A DNA stretch of 15,740 nt from an uncultured Mollicutes bacterium (lineage in GTDB: Bacteria; Bacillota_I; Bacilli_A; RFN20; CAG-826): assembly GCA_900542595.1 (NCBI GenBank), contig UQOB01000027.1, positions 1-15,740 of the forward strand, in the 5' to 3' direction. Both the position numbers and the translations under genes were made by a program. The notes beneath the pieces are model-generated. The model searched no databases. It was not told where the DNA came from and saw only the letters and a program-made list of their open reading frames with translations. Every line of letters begins with the position of its first letter. Position 1 is the stretch's first letter. Below, piece after piece: positions 1 to 7,376 of the stretch.

Positions 1-1230
1 AAGCCCTTCCACCTGCATCCGCATAATTTCTTTGACTAAGGAAAGATTGATTTCGCCTTCTGGAATGAAAGGATTTTTATTAACTTCCCGTCTTAAATCA
101 GTGAAATTTTGAAAAGAAGTCTCGAGGATGATTTCCTTTAAAGTTCTTTCCCCTTCAAAGGTCATCATCTTTTTTCTCTCTTCTTCCACTAGGCCTAAAT
201 CGATATCTGCAATAACGGGATTTCCTTCAAAAAGTTGGTTTTCTGCAAGGATTTTTCCATTTTCCGAGATGATTGAATGGCCGCCATAGACGACGTCCGA
301 TGTGCTTTCACCGCGACCGGTTGAACAGTAGACATAACCGCTGATTAATCTCGCGCTGGTCATTTTAATCAGGTCTCGACGATAGCTATTCTTCCCAACC
401 GTCTCATTACTCGCAGATAAATTGAAAATCACATTCGCCCCATTTAAAGCCATCTTGGTCGATGGGGGATCAGCCGTCCACACATCTTCACAGAGTTCAA
501 TCCCAAAGGCTAAAGGAATTTCTGTACTCTTAAAGATTAGTTTACTCGCGAAAGGAATGTCTTTGATCCCAGCGAAAGTTACGTAATTAACTTCCTCGCT
601 GCCTTTTTTAAAGTAACGAGCTTCATAGAATTCCCGGTAATTAGGGATATAGGTTTTAGGGACGATACCCCAAATTTTTCCCTTTCCGATTACCGCGGCC
701 GCATTGAAAAGCGACCCATTATAATAGAAGGGTAAACCGACAATAAAATAACCGTGAAGATTTTTTGAGAATTCCACTAATTCCTCGATAGCGTCTTCAC
801 AATCGCTATAAAGTTTTTCGGTAAGGAATAAGTCTCCACAAGTATAACCAGTTAAGGATAATTCTTGGAAAAGGGTGATGGAAACATGTTCTTCTTCGCT
901 TTTCTTTAATGATTCTTTAATCGCTTTTAAATTTTTCTTAACGTCCCCTAAATGAATGAAGATGGGATCAGCTTTAACCCGCACAAAATCTTGCCCTAAA
1001 TAAGTTAAAGGGTCATGAGTGTTAGTCTTTAAAAAATGGTGGGGTTCAAAGCTTGTTTTCATTTTACTAATAGAAGAAGTTTTCCCCACTAAATGTTCAA
1101 ACTCTTCCGGGCTTAAAATCACCATCGAACTAAAGCCATTTTTGGTGATGGTAATCATCCCCTCTTCTTTGAGGTCATCTAAAAGTTTGGCCGTATCACG
1201 AAGAGAGGAAATAGGCTTAATATCTTTCAT
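1..1230 (-). CDS. nadE: Glutamine-dependent NAD+ synthetase with N-terminal Phd/YefM-like domain (3' part missing)
   Basis: The visible 410 residues contain the glutaminase (nitrilase-fold) domain of glutamine-hydrolysing NAD synthetase, which releases ammonia to amidate deamido-NAD. The likely triad is Glu123 (FQELSLTGY), Lys192 (VPKTYIPNYREFYE) and Cys247 (GIELCEDVW); their spacings of 69 and 55 residues match those known for the M. tuberculosis enzyme. The synthetase domain lies beyond the left edge. Unusually, residues 1-50 resemble a Phd/YefM antitoxin DNA-binding domain (SSLRDTAKLLDDL, then ITITKNGFSSMVILSPEEFEHLV), joined in frame by a linker of about 20 residues. The family normally starts near the segment YLGQDFVRV (77-85). 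Met1 at 1230 is preferred because the antitoxin domain starts there; Met57 is an alternative without a good ribosome site. No Shine-Dalgarno precedes 1230, and a -10 box ends about 8 bases upstream. NadE identity is very secure; the Phd assignment is good but rests on pattern only. Confidence 0.93.
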   Translation of the reverse strand, partial: MKDIKPISSLRDTAKLLDDLKEEGMITITKNGFSSMVILSPEEFEHLVGKTSSISKMKTSFEPHHFLKTNTHDPLTYLGQDFVRVKADPIFIHLGDVKKNLKAIKESLKKSEEEHVSITLFQELSLTGYTCGDLFLTEKLYSDCEDAIEELVEFSKNLHGYFIVGLPFYYNGSLFNAAAVIGKGKIWGIVPKTYIPNYREFYEARYFKKGSEEVNYVTFAGIKDIPFASKLIFKSTEIPLAFGIELCEDVWTADPPSTKMALNGANVIFNLSASNETVGKNSYRRDLIKMTSARLISGYVYCSTGRGESTSDVVYGGHSIISENGKILAENQLFEGNPVIADIDLGLVEEERKKMMTFEGERTLKEIILETSFQNFTDLRREVNKNPFIPEGEINLSLVKEIMRMQVEGL

Positions 1231-1250
1231 ATGCCAAAATAATAGCATAT
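1229..1250. promoter_or_regulatory. Inverted repeat over the nadE -10 box and start codon (candidate operator)
   Basis: ATATGC (1229-1234) and GCATAT (1245-1250) form a perfect 6-bp inverted repeat with a 10-bp spacer. It covers the -10 box and the start codon of nadE. Phd/YefM antitoxins bind palindromes in their own promoters, and nadE carries such a domain, so autorepression is a reasonable inference. The repeat is short and could be chance. Confidence 0.4.
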
Positions 1251-1268
1251 TTATGTCAATGCTGTTAC
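1239..1268 (-). promoter_or_regulatory. Extended -10 promoter of nadE, near-leaderless
   Basis: Read on the minus strand there is TGC-TATTAT (extended -10; hexamer 1239-1244) with GTAACA (1263-1268, 4 of 6 matches to TTGACA) 18 bases upstream. Transcription would begin near 1232, only about 2 bases before the ATG at 1230, so the message would be almost leaderless. This is consistent with the lack of a Shine-Dalgarno site. Inferred from sequence only. Confidence 0.55.
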
Positions 1269-1286
1269 AGTGAACTTTTCAGTCAT
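1251..1286 (-). other. 11-codon leader ORF with a strong Shine-Dalgarno, upstream of nadE
   Basis: An ATG at 1286 is preceded by AGAGGAGGAAAG, the best ribosome site in this intergenic region. It encodes MTEKFTVTALT and stops at 1251, 20 bases before the nadE ATG and in a different frame. It could be a leader peptide made from a longer transcript, or the relic of an older gene start. It has no known counterpart. Confidence 0.25.
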
Positions 1287-1307
1287 ATTCTTTCCTCCTC
1301 TTTAGCG

Positions 1308-1323
1308 TGTTAGAATATGGCCG
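1308..1323 (+). promoter_or_regulatory. Extended -10 promoter of the ATP-grasp gene, leaderless
   Basis: TGT-TAGAAT (extended -10; hexamer 1311-1316) places the transcription start near 1323, one base before the ATG at 1324. No Shine-Dalgarno is present and no convincing -35 is visible. It mirrors the divergent nadE promoter about 65 bases away. Confidence 0.45.
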
Positions 1324-2205
1324 ATGAAAAAAGCTATCTGTATCCTTAATGCCTATAAAATCCTAGCTCCCCTTCAACATTTTGCAGATCGAATGAAAGA
1401 GGAATTAAAAGCTTTCGATATTGAATTAATCATTAAAAATAACTCGGAATTGTTTAGTTTTTTAGATAATCACCTCAATTACACTCCCTTGAAAGAAAAG
1501 TATTTATTCGGTCTTTATCTCGACAAAGATACCCATGTTGCGAAAGCCTTAGAACATAATGGTTTACGCTTATTCAATAGCGAAGAAGCCATTAGATTAT
1601 GCGACGATAAAGCCTTAACCTATGAAGCTTTGGTGGGCACTAATATCAATGTCCCTAAAACCATTTTTGGACCATTAAATTACTCTCAAAATATTTCTCT
1701 TCCCTTTATTGAAAGAGTCGAAGAAGAGCTTAAATATCCGCTAGTGGGAAAAGAAGTCTATGGTTCTATGGGCAATAACGTTTATCTTTTAAAGAATCGA
1801 AAAGAGTTTGAAGAATTTGAATTCATCCATCGTTATAACCCGAGGATTTACCAAGAATTCATCGAAACAAGTTATGGGGTTGATTACCGTTTAATCGTCA
1901 TCGGCGGTAAGTTTGTCGCCGCGATGAAGAGGGTCAATGATACTGGCGATTTTAGAAGTAACCTCGCCCGCGGGGGAAGAGGCCTTCCTTTTAACCCTCC
2001 CCTTTCCTATATCGAAACGGCTGAAAAAGTTTGCCGAGCTTTGAAACTCGATTACGCGGGAGTGGATCTTTTAGAAGGCAGAAATAAAGAACCCGTCCTT
2101 TCCGAAGTCAATAGCAACGCTTTTGTGACGGGTATTGAAGAAACAACCGGCATCAATGTGTGCCGGTTGTACGCTGAATATATCGTTAAGACCTTAGACC
2201 TTTAA
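1324..2205 (+). CDS. RimK-like ATP-grasp ligase
   Basis: This 293-residue protein has the RimK/ATP-grasp plan. A pre-ATP-grasp domain covers about residues 1-90. DDKALTYEALVGTNINVPKT (94-113) resembles the segment that opens the ATP-grasp fold. The glycine-containing loop is GKEVYGSMGNNVYLL (142-156). The substrate/phosphate region is YGVDYRLIVIGGKFVAAMKR (184-203). The metal ligands are Asp248 in GVDLL and Glu261/Asn263 in EVNSN. Family members join an amino acid, often glutamate, to an acceptor with ATP; the acceptor here cannot be told. It is divergent from nadE and its 3' end overlaps the convergent phosphatase-Nudix gene by 12 bases. There is no Shine-Dalgarno, so translation is probably leaderless. 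Superfamily secure, substrate unknown. Confidence 0.85.
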   Translation: MKKAICILNAYKILAPLQHFADRMKEELKAFDIELIIKNNSELFSFLDNHLNYTPLKEKYLFGLYLDKDTHVAKALEHNGLRLFNSEEAIRLCDDKALTYEALVGTNINVPKTIFGPLNYSQNISLPFIERVEEELKYPLVGKEVYGSMGNNVYLLKNRKEFEEFEFIHRYNPRIYQEFIETSYGVDYRLIVIGGKFVAAMKRVNDTGDFRSNLARGGRGLPFNPPLSYIETAEKVCRALKLDYAGVDLLEGRNKEPVLSEVNSNAFVTGIEETTGINVCRLYAEYIVKTLDL

Positions 2206-3288
2206 TTCTTTGCTCTTTTGGTAGAACGCCCATTCGAGGACCTTCCGGTCAGAGGTATAGCTTAAGACGTGATAAGCATCTTCCGGGGTTAACCAATAAA
2301 CATCCGCTACTTCTTTTTTATCGATTTTGATGTCTTCGTTGATGGTGTCCGCTACTCGCCAGGCGACGGTTTTAATAATTCCGTCGTACGGAGAATAGAT
2401 GGTTTCCATCACTGGGCAATCATCCTTAATTAAGATGTTTAAACCCACTTCTTCTTTCGCTTCTCTTAAACAAGCAGCAATTTCGTCTTTATCAGTCGCT
2501 TCGATATGGCCTTTCACTAAGGAATAGTGACCGAGCTCCATGTGTTCAACGAGCACTTCACCTTTTCCGTTAAAGATGACCGCTCCACTGGAACGTTCTC
2601 TCTTCCCTAATAAACTTTCTAAAACCGGTAAATCTTCGACGATACCGATGCTATCGAAGTATTCTTCCAAGGTTCCGTATTTCGCGATGAAGGCTTTATA
2701 GAAGTCTAAGAAGAACTCATTATCGGGGTAAAGAATTTCTTGCGGAATCTTCACCGGACTATTGAGGCTTTTCGCGTGTAACTTCGGAAGCAAAGAGGGT
2801 GATAACAAGTAGTCATTATTGACGTCATCGATGCTGACACCATTGAGAAGCAAGATTATCGCGCAGAACACGCCGGTCCTATCTTTCCCGGCTGTACAAT
2901 GAATGACAGTCGGTTTCGGAGCGAAGGCCAGCGTTAAAAATATCTTTCTCGCGGTAAAGGGGTCTTCTAACATCTCAAAATAACTTTCGATCATGTCAGC
3001 GCGATCTTTCGCGATTCTTCCGTTCCCATTCACATTTAAGGTGTAATGTTTTACCCCTTCAAAGATGGGGTCCGGATATTTTTCTTTCGCAGCGGGATCA
3101 CGTAAATCGATGATGCTTTTGATGTTTAAAGACTTAAACTTCTCTTTATCCCTTTCCGTTAAGGGACCGAAAGCCGCTGACCGATAAATGACGTCATAAT
3201 GGGTGACCCCATAACGGCATTCATAGCCCCCTAAATCACGGAAATTTTCAATTTCGTCAAAGTTATAATGACGGATGCTATTTGGCAT
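2194..3288 (-). CDS. Tyrosine phosphatase-Nudix hydrolase fusion
   Basis: Two enzymes sit in one 364-residue chain. Residues 8-225 are a tyrosine/serine phosphatase of the Tyr_phosphatase3 type. FRDLGGY (16-22) is the family's N-terminal signature, YRSAAFGPLTERD follows, and the P-loop HCTAGKDRTG has Cys131 and Arg137 (CX5R). Residues 233-355 are a Nudix domain with the box at 260-283 (GHIEATDKDEIAACLRE then AKEEVGL). The metal-binding REXXEE is intact, but there is one extra residue between the usual Glu position (here Asp266) and the Arg. The product is probably cytoplasmic; substrates are unknown. The start is set by AAGAGGAG 5 bases before the ATG. The gene overlaps the end of mscL by 11 bases, so the two probably form an operon. 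Confidence 0.85.
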   Translation of the reverse strand: MPNSIRHYNFDEIENFRDLGGYECRYGVTHYDVIYRSAAFGPLTERDKEKFKSLNIKSIIDLRDPAAKEKYPDPIFEGVKHYTLNVNGNGRIAKDRADMIESYFEMLEDPFTARKIFLTLAFAPKPTVIHCTAGKDRTGVFCAIILLLNGVSIDDVNNDYLLSPSLLPKLHAKSLNSPVKIPQEILYPDNEFFLDFYKAFIAKYGTLEEYFDSIGIVEDLPVLESLLGKRERSSGAVIFNGKGEVLVEHMELGHYSLVKGHIEATDKDEIAACLREAKEEVGLNILIKDDCPVMETIYSPYDGIIKTVAWRVADTINEDIKIDKKEVADVYWLTPEDAYHVLSYTSDRKVLEWAFYQKSKELKV

Positions 3289-3943
3289 TTTTCTCCTCTT
3301 TTATAGGGGTTTTGCTGCTGGTATTTTGTTTTTTAAGTTCGATTAAAATCTGTTGTAATAAATCTTTTTCGGTGATTTCCGGAGCAGCGGGCGCTTGGAC
3401 GATTTCTTCCGGCCGGGCTTCTGGGTGATGCTTATAATATTCTTCTAGGGCTTTCGCTTTTAATTTTTTGCTTCTTTCAGAAAGTTTTTGATAAACCTTA
3501 ACAATGATGAATAAGGTTAAACCAATGATTAAGAAACTGATGATAGCGTTAATGAAGGCGCCCCAGTCGATTAAAGCGACACCGTTGTAATAGAAGTTAT
3601 TACCGTGTTGGGTGTAGCTAGAGATGAAAAGGCTCGCGCTTCCATCGGAAGCTAATTCATCGATCATCTTTTGGTATTCCGCTAAAGAATAAACAACGTT
3701 CCATCCGTTAGCCGGTTTTTGCGCATCGGTAACCGCGGGTAAAACGGTGACTAAACCGCTTAAGCCACCAGGGACGGCCCAGGTGCAAATGCTGAGTAAG
3801 ATATTGGTTAAAGCGGTCACCACCGCGTTGAACGCGGACCCGATGACAACACCAACGGCCAGGTCGAGCATATTGCCCCGACTGATGAAGGCCTTAAATT
3901 CATTCCAGAATTTGTGTTCTTTTTTTCTTGTTGTTTTTGCCAT
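3278..3943 (-). CDS. mscL: Large-conductance mechanosensitive channel MscL
   Basis: MscL opens a wide pore in the membrane when turgor rises suddenly. FKAFISRGNMLDLAVGVVIG (17-36) is the hallmark N-terminal amphipathic helix plus first membrane segment. The second membrane segment is at about 128-150, and the C-terminal bundle helix is KDLLQQILIELKKQ (193-206). At 221 residues the protein is much longer than the usual 130-150: the outer loop is about 75 residues instead of about 30, and the linker after the second segment (151-192) is also extended. The frame is open upstream to 4006, but the family begins at MAKTTRKKEHKFWNEF, so 3943 is chosen. No Shine-Dalgarno is seen. It is probably co-transcribed with the phosphatase-Nudix gene. 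Confidence 0.92.
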   Translation of the reverse strand: MAKTTRKKEHKFWNEFKAFISRGNMLDLAVGVVIGSAFNAVVTALTNILLSICTWAVPGGLSGLVTVLPAVTDAQKPANGWNVVYSLAEYQKMIDELASDGSASLFISSYTQHGNNFYYNGVALIDWGAFINAIISFLIIGLTLFIIVKVYQKLSERSKKLKAKALEEYYKHHPEARPEEIVQAPAAPEITEKDLLQQILIELKKQNTSSKTPIKEEKNAK

Positions 3944-3983
3944 AAAAATTCTACTTTTATTTTGGTCAAAGAAATTGTAGCCA

Positions 3984-4724
3984 ATGGAAAAAATGACTAC
4001 AATCAAAAAGATGGGATTTATTATCGATATTGTTCTTGGAGTATTGCTCCTCGTCTACCTCATTCAAGGGGCAAGAAAGGGTTTTTGGCGCTTAATCATG
4101 CCGCTCATTGTGGCGGTCGTCATTTTCTTAATATCAATATTGCTCTCCACTACTCTGGCTTCCGCCTTATATCCAACAGACTTAGGTGAACAAATTTATA
4201 ACTTCAGCGATGGTTTACTTAAGGAACAACAATTCTATGGGGTCATTGTGAATATCGATGATTTAGCGAATTACGCTCCGCAAGCTTTAGCGGCCATCCA
4301 TTTACCGGAGGTGCTTTCCGGCATCCTCGTCCACTTCGCCACTTCCTTAGCGACCACCCAAATAGTGGCTTTGGGTCCCATTCTTGCCAGCGGGATGACG
4401 ATGCTATTATTAACGGGCGTCTCTTTCTTAGTCCTTTACGCCGGCCTCTCTTTAGTTTATTTAATAATCTTGTTATTAAAGAAGCTTTTCTTCCCTTTCA
4501 AAAAGAAGGAACCTGCGATGTATTCGAGGATTTTAGGTATGTTATTAAATCTTGTTAGGTGGGCCATTATGGCATTAGGCGTGGCTTTCGTCATCTATAC
4601 CTTAACCTCCCTTCCGATGGTCGGGGAAAACATTAGTAATTTTATTGGCTTAAATGATAGTTCCTTCAGCATCACCAAGTGGCTGATCAATGATATCTGG
4701 ATTCCGATTTTTAATAGCCTTTAA
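3984..4724 (+). CDS. CvpA-like multi-pass membrane protein
   Basis: This is a 246-residue integral membrane protein. The first helix carries the CvpA pattern of Asp in the helix followed by a Gly-X-X-X-Gly-Phe turn: IDIVLGVLLL (14-23), then IQGARKGFWR (27-36). Further segments lie at about 37-58, 125-165 (two helices) and 185-208. CvpA-family proteins have been linked to colicin V export and to envelope homeostasis, but the biochemical role is poorly defined. It is divergent from mscL with only 40 bases between the starts. ATG at 3984 is used; 3993 and 4011 are in-frame alternatives and none has a strong ribosome site. Membrane protein certain, CvpA family likely. Confidence 0.7.
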   Translation: MEKMTTIKKMGFIIDIVLGVLLLVYLIQGARKGFWRLIMPLIVAVVIFLISILLSTTLASALYPTDLGEQIYNFSDGLLKEQQFYGVIVNIDDLANYAPQALAAIHLPEVLSGILVHFATSLATTQIVALGPILASGMTMLLLTGVSFLVLYAGLSLVYLIILLLKKLFFPFKKKEPAMYSRILGMLLNLVRWAIMALGVAFVIYTLTSLPMVGENISNFIGLNDSSFSITKWLINDIWIPIFNSL

Positions 4725-4991
4725 AAAAATACTAGACACCGTAAAAAGTCTTAGAAATTGATTATTGACATTGAACCATATAAATAAAGGTTAAAAAATT
4801 TATATCTTTTTCGGGTAAATTTTTCGTCTTTTTTTATCATGAAAATGTTTCATGGAGTTGAAAGAATTTTCATGGAGCAAAAGGGTTGTATCGCTTTCAG
4901 GGAGGTTTTAAGATACGTGAGCAACAAAAACAGATCTGCGAGAGAAAGGAATCTGTTTTTCGAGACACGAAACACAAAGGAGAAACTCATT
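4725..4991 (+). promoter_or_regulatory. Long 5' leader of nrdD with hairpins
   Basis: This stretch of 267 bases holds no convincing gene, although the nrdD frame happens to be open back to 4839. TTGACA occurs at 4765-4770 and TATAAA at 4779-4784, but their spacing is too short for a single standard promoter, so the start of transcription is unclear. Two inverted repeats are visible. One is an all-AT 9-bp stem around 4796-4825 followed by a T-run, which may be a weak terminator for the gene before. The other is a perfect 10-bp stem, AAAAACAGAT (4926-4935) with ATCTGTTTTT (4951-4960), just before the nrdD ribosome site. No known riboswitch class was recognised. Confidence 0.35.
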
Positions 4992-7376
4992 ATGTTAAGA
5001 GTTAAGAAACGTGATGAAAGTATCGTGGACTTTAACATCCACAAGATTGAGAATGCTTTACTCAAGGCCTTCGACGCCGAACACGTGGCGATGTCGAATG
5101 ATATCTTAAGCTTATTAGCCTTGAGAGCCACTTCCCATTTCAATGACAAAATCAAAGACAACATCATCAATGTCGAAGACATCCAAGATGCCGTTGAAAT
5201 CGCTTTAATCGAAAGCGGTTATGTGACGGTCGCTAAGAGCTACATGTCCTACCGGAAGAAACACGAAGAACTCCGGGAAATGAAGAACACCGAGCTCAAC
5301 TATGCGAAAGTTGTCGATAACTACTTAAAAATCAATGACTGGAGAGTCAAAGAAAACTCCACGGTTACCTATTCCGTCGGCGGTTTAATCTTAAGCAATA
5401 GCGGAGCGGTGACCGCTAACTATTGGTTAAGCCAAATCTACGACAAAGAAATCGCGGAAGCTCATAGAAGCGCGGCCATGCACATCCATGACCTTTCGAT
5501 GCTTACCGGCTATTGCGCTGGGTGGAGTTTAAAACAACTCATCCAACAAGGTTTAGGCGGTGTCCAAGGAAAGATTACGAGCGCTCCTGCTCGCCATTTA
5601 ATGACCCTTTGTAATCAAATGGTTAATTTCCTCGGCATCATGCAAAACGAATGGGCGGGCGCGCAGGCTTTCAGCTCCTTTGATACCTATCTCGCTCCCT
5701 TCGTCAAAGTCGATCACTTGACCTATAAAGAAGTGAAACAAGCGATTCAAAGCTTCATCTATGGGGTCAACACTCCCTCCAGATGGGGAACCCAAGCTCC
5801 CTTCACCAACATCACCTTAGACTGGACCGTCCCGGACGATATGGCGGAACTCAACTGCATCGTCGGTGGGAAGGAAATGGACTTCAAGTACAAAGACTGT
5901 AAAGAAGAAATGGCGATGATCAACAAAGCCTTCATCGAAGTGATGATTGAAGGGGACGCGAACGGAAGAGGTTTCCAATACCCGATTCCCACCTACTCCA
6001 TCACCAAAGACTTTGACTGGTCGGCGACGGAAAACAATAAACTCTTATTCACGATGACCGCTAAGTACGGCACCCCCTACTTCAGTAACTACATCAATAG
6101 CGACATGAAGCCCAGCGATGTCCGGTCGATGTGCTGCCGGCTCCGGCTCGATTTACGGGAACTCCGGAAAAAGAGTGGCGGTTACTTCGGAAGCGGTGAA
6201 AGCACTGGTTCCATCGGTGTTGTTACTCTCAACATGCCGAGGATCGCTTATCTTAGCGCTAATAAGGAAGAATTCTATGACCGGCTCTATCACTTAATGG
6301 ATATCGCGGCCAGAAGCCTCTCCATCAAACGGAAAACCATCTCAGCTCTCCTCGAAGCGGGCTTATACCCCTACACCAAGCACTATCTCGGAAGCTTCAA
6401 TAACCACTTCTCCACCATCGGTTTAGTCGGGATGAATGAAGCTTGCTTAAATGCCCGGTGGATCAAACAAGATTTAACCCACAAGGAAGCGCAAGACTTC
6501 ACAGTCGAAGTGTTAAATAACATGCGAAACCGTTTAAGCGATTACCAAGAACGTTATGGCGGTGACCTCTATAACTTAGAAGCCACGCCGGCGGAAAGTA
6601 CCGCTTACCGTTTAGCGAAGCACGATAAAGAAACTTATCCCGATATCATCACCTCCGGCGATGCGAATAACCCCTACTACACCAATAGTAGCCACCTCCC
6701 CGTCGGATATACCGATGACATCTTCAGCGCTCTCGATATCGAAGATCAATTCCAAACGCTCTACACCTCCGGAACCGTCTTCCACGCCTTCCTCGGGCAA
6801 AAACTCCCCGATTGGGAAAGCTGCATGAAGCTGGTGAGAAAGATTGCGGAAAACTATAAGCTCCCGTACTACACGATGAGCCCGACCTATAGCGTCTGCG
6901 CCGAACACGGCTACTTAAGCGGTGAACAATGGGTCTGTCCGCACTGCGGAAAAGAGACGGAAGTCTATTCGAGAATCACTGGTTACTACCGGCCGGTCAA
7001 GAACTGGAACGCGGGGAAAACCCAAGAATTCAAGGAAAGAAAGACCTATAAAGTCACCCCGGAAACCTACTGCGACACCAAGACCGGTGCTTGCGAAATC
7101 AAGAAGCCGGAAGTGAAAGAAGAAGCGACAGATGAACTCGTCCTCTTCACCACTCCCACTTGCCCCAACTGCAAAACCGCGAAACTCTTCCTCGATCAAG
7201 GAAAGATTCACTATGAACAAATCAACGCGGAAGAACACGCGGACTTAGTGAGCAAGTATCACATCTCGAAAGCCCCGACTTTACTAGTCAAACGCAACGG
7301 AGAAGTCAAAGAAGTCTACGACAATGCTTCCTTAATCAGAGGCTACGTCGAAAAAGTTAAGAACCATGCAGCCTAA
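4992..7376 (+). CDS. nrdD: Anaerobic ribonucleoside-triphosphate reductase with fused C-terminal redoxin
   Basis: This is the class III reductase that makes dNTPs without oxygen using a glycyl radical. Residues 1-90 are the ATP-cone (MLRVKKRDESIVDFNIHKIE at the start). The catalytic barrel follows, with a Cys381-Cys382 pair in RSMCCRLRLD. Near the end are the zinc cysteines (Cys636, Cys649, Cys652 in CPHCGK) and the radical site RITGYYRPV with Gly664. Residues 715-794 add a thioredoxin/glutaredoxin-like domain with TPTCPNCKTAK (Cys724, Cys727) and a cis-proline motif KAPTLLV. The fusion suggests electrons arrive through this domain rather than from formate. The start at 4992 is set by AAAGGAG 9 bases upstream; the frame extends to 4839, but that part lacks family similarity. 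The gene overlaps the flavoprotein gene downstream by 11 bases. GC content is higher than in the neighbours. Confidence 0.96.
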   Translation: MLRVKKRDESIVDFNIHKIENALLKAFDAEHVAMSNDILSLLALRATSHFNDKIKDNIINVEDIQDAVEIALIESGYVTVAKSYMSYRKKHEELREMKNTELNYAKVVDNYLKINDWRVKENSTVTYSVGGLILSNSGAVTANYWLSQIYDKEIAEAHRSAAMHIHDLSMLTGYCAGWSLKQLIQQGLGGVQGKITSAPARHLMTLCNQMVNFLGIMQNEWAGAQAFSSFDTYLAPFVKVDHLTYKEVKQAIQSFIYGVNTPSRWGTQAPFTNITLDWTVPDDMAELNCIVGGKEMDFKYKDCKEEMAMINKAFIEVMIEGDANGRGFQYPIPTYSITKDFDWSATENNKLLFTMTAKYGTPYFSNYINSDMKPSDVRSMCCRLRLDLRELRKKSGGYFGSGESTGSIGVVTLNMPRIAYLSANKEEFYDRLYHLMDIAARSLSIKRKTISALLEAGLYPYTKHYLGSFNNHFSTIGLVGMNEACLNARWIKQDLTHKEAQDFTVEVLNNMRNRLSDYQERYGGDLYNLEATPAESTAYRLAKHDKETYPDIITSGDANNPYYTNSSHLPVGYTDDIFSALDIEDQFQTLYTSGTVFHAFLGQKLPDWESCMKLVRKIAENYKLPYYTMSPTYSVCAEHGYLSGEQWVCPHCGKETEVYSRITGYYRPVKNWNAGKTQEFKERKTYKVTPETYCDTKTGACEIKKPEVKEEATDELVLFTTPTCPNCKTAKLFLDQGKIHYEQINAEEHADLVSKYHISKAPTLLVKRNGEVKEVYDNASLIRGYVEKVKNHAA

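Noticed and set aside
4735..4800. NrdR or FNR operator upstream of nrdD
   Set aside because: Only loose matches (ACCATATAAATAAAGG, TTGATTATTGAC), with no second box at the expected spacing.
4839..4991. N-terminal extension of NrdD by 51 residues
   Set aside because: The ATP-cone begins at MLRVKKRDES, a good Shine-Dalgarno precedes 4992, and the extension has no family similarity.
6612..7238. Long minus-strand and alternate plus-strand frames inside nrdD
   Set aside because: They arise from the GC-rich codon usage of nrdD on the other strand or frame; the protein sequences are low in complexity and match nothing.
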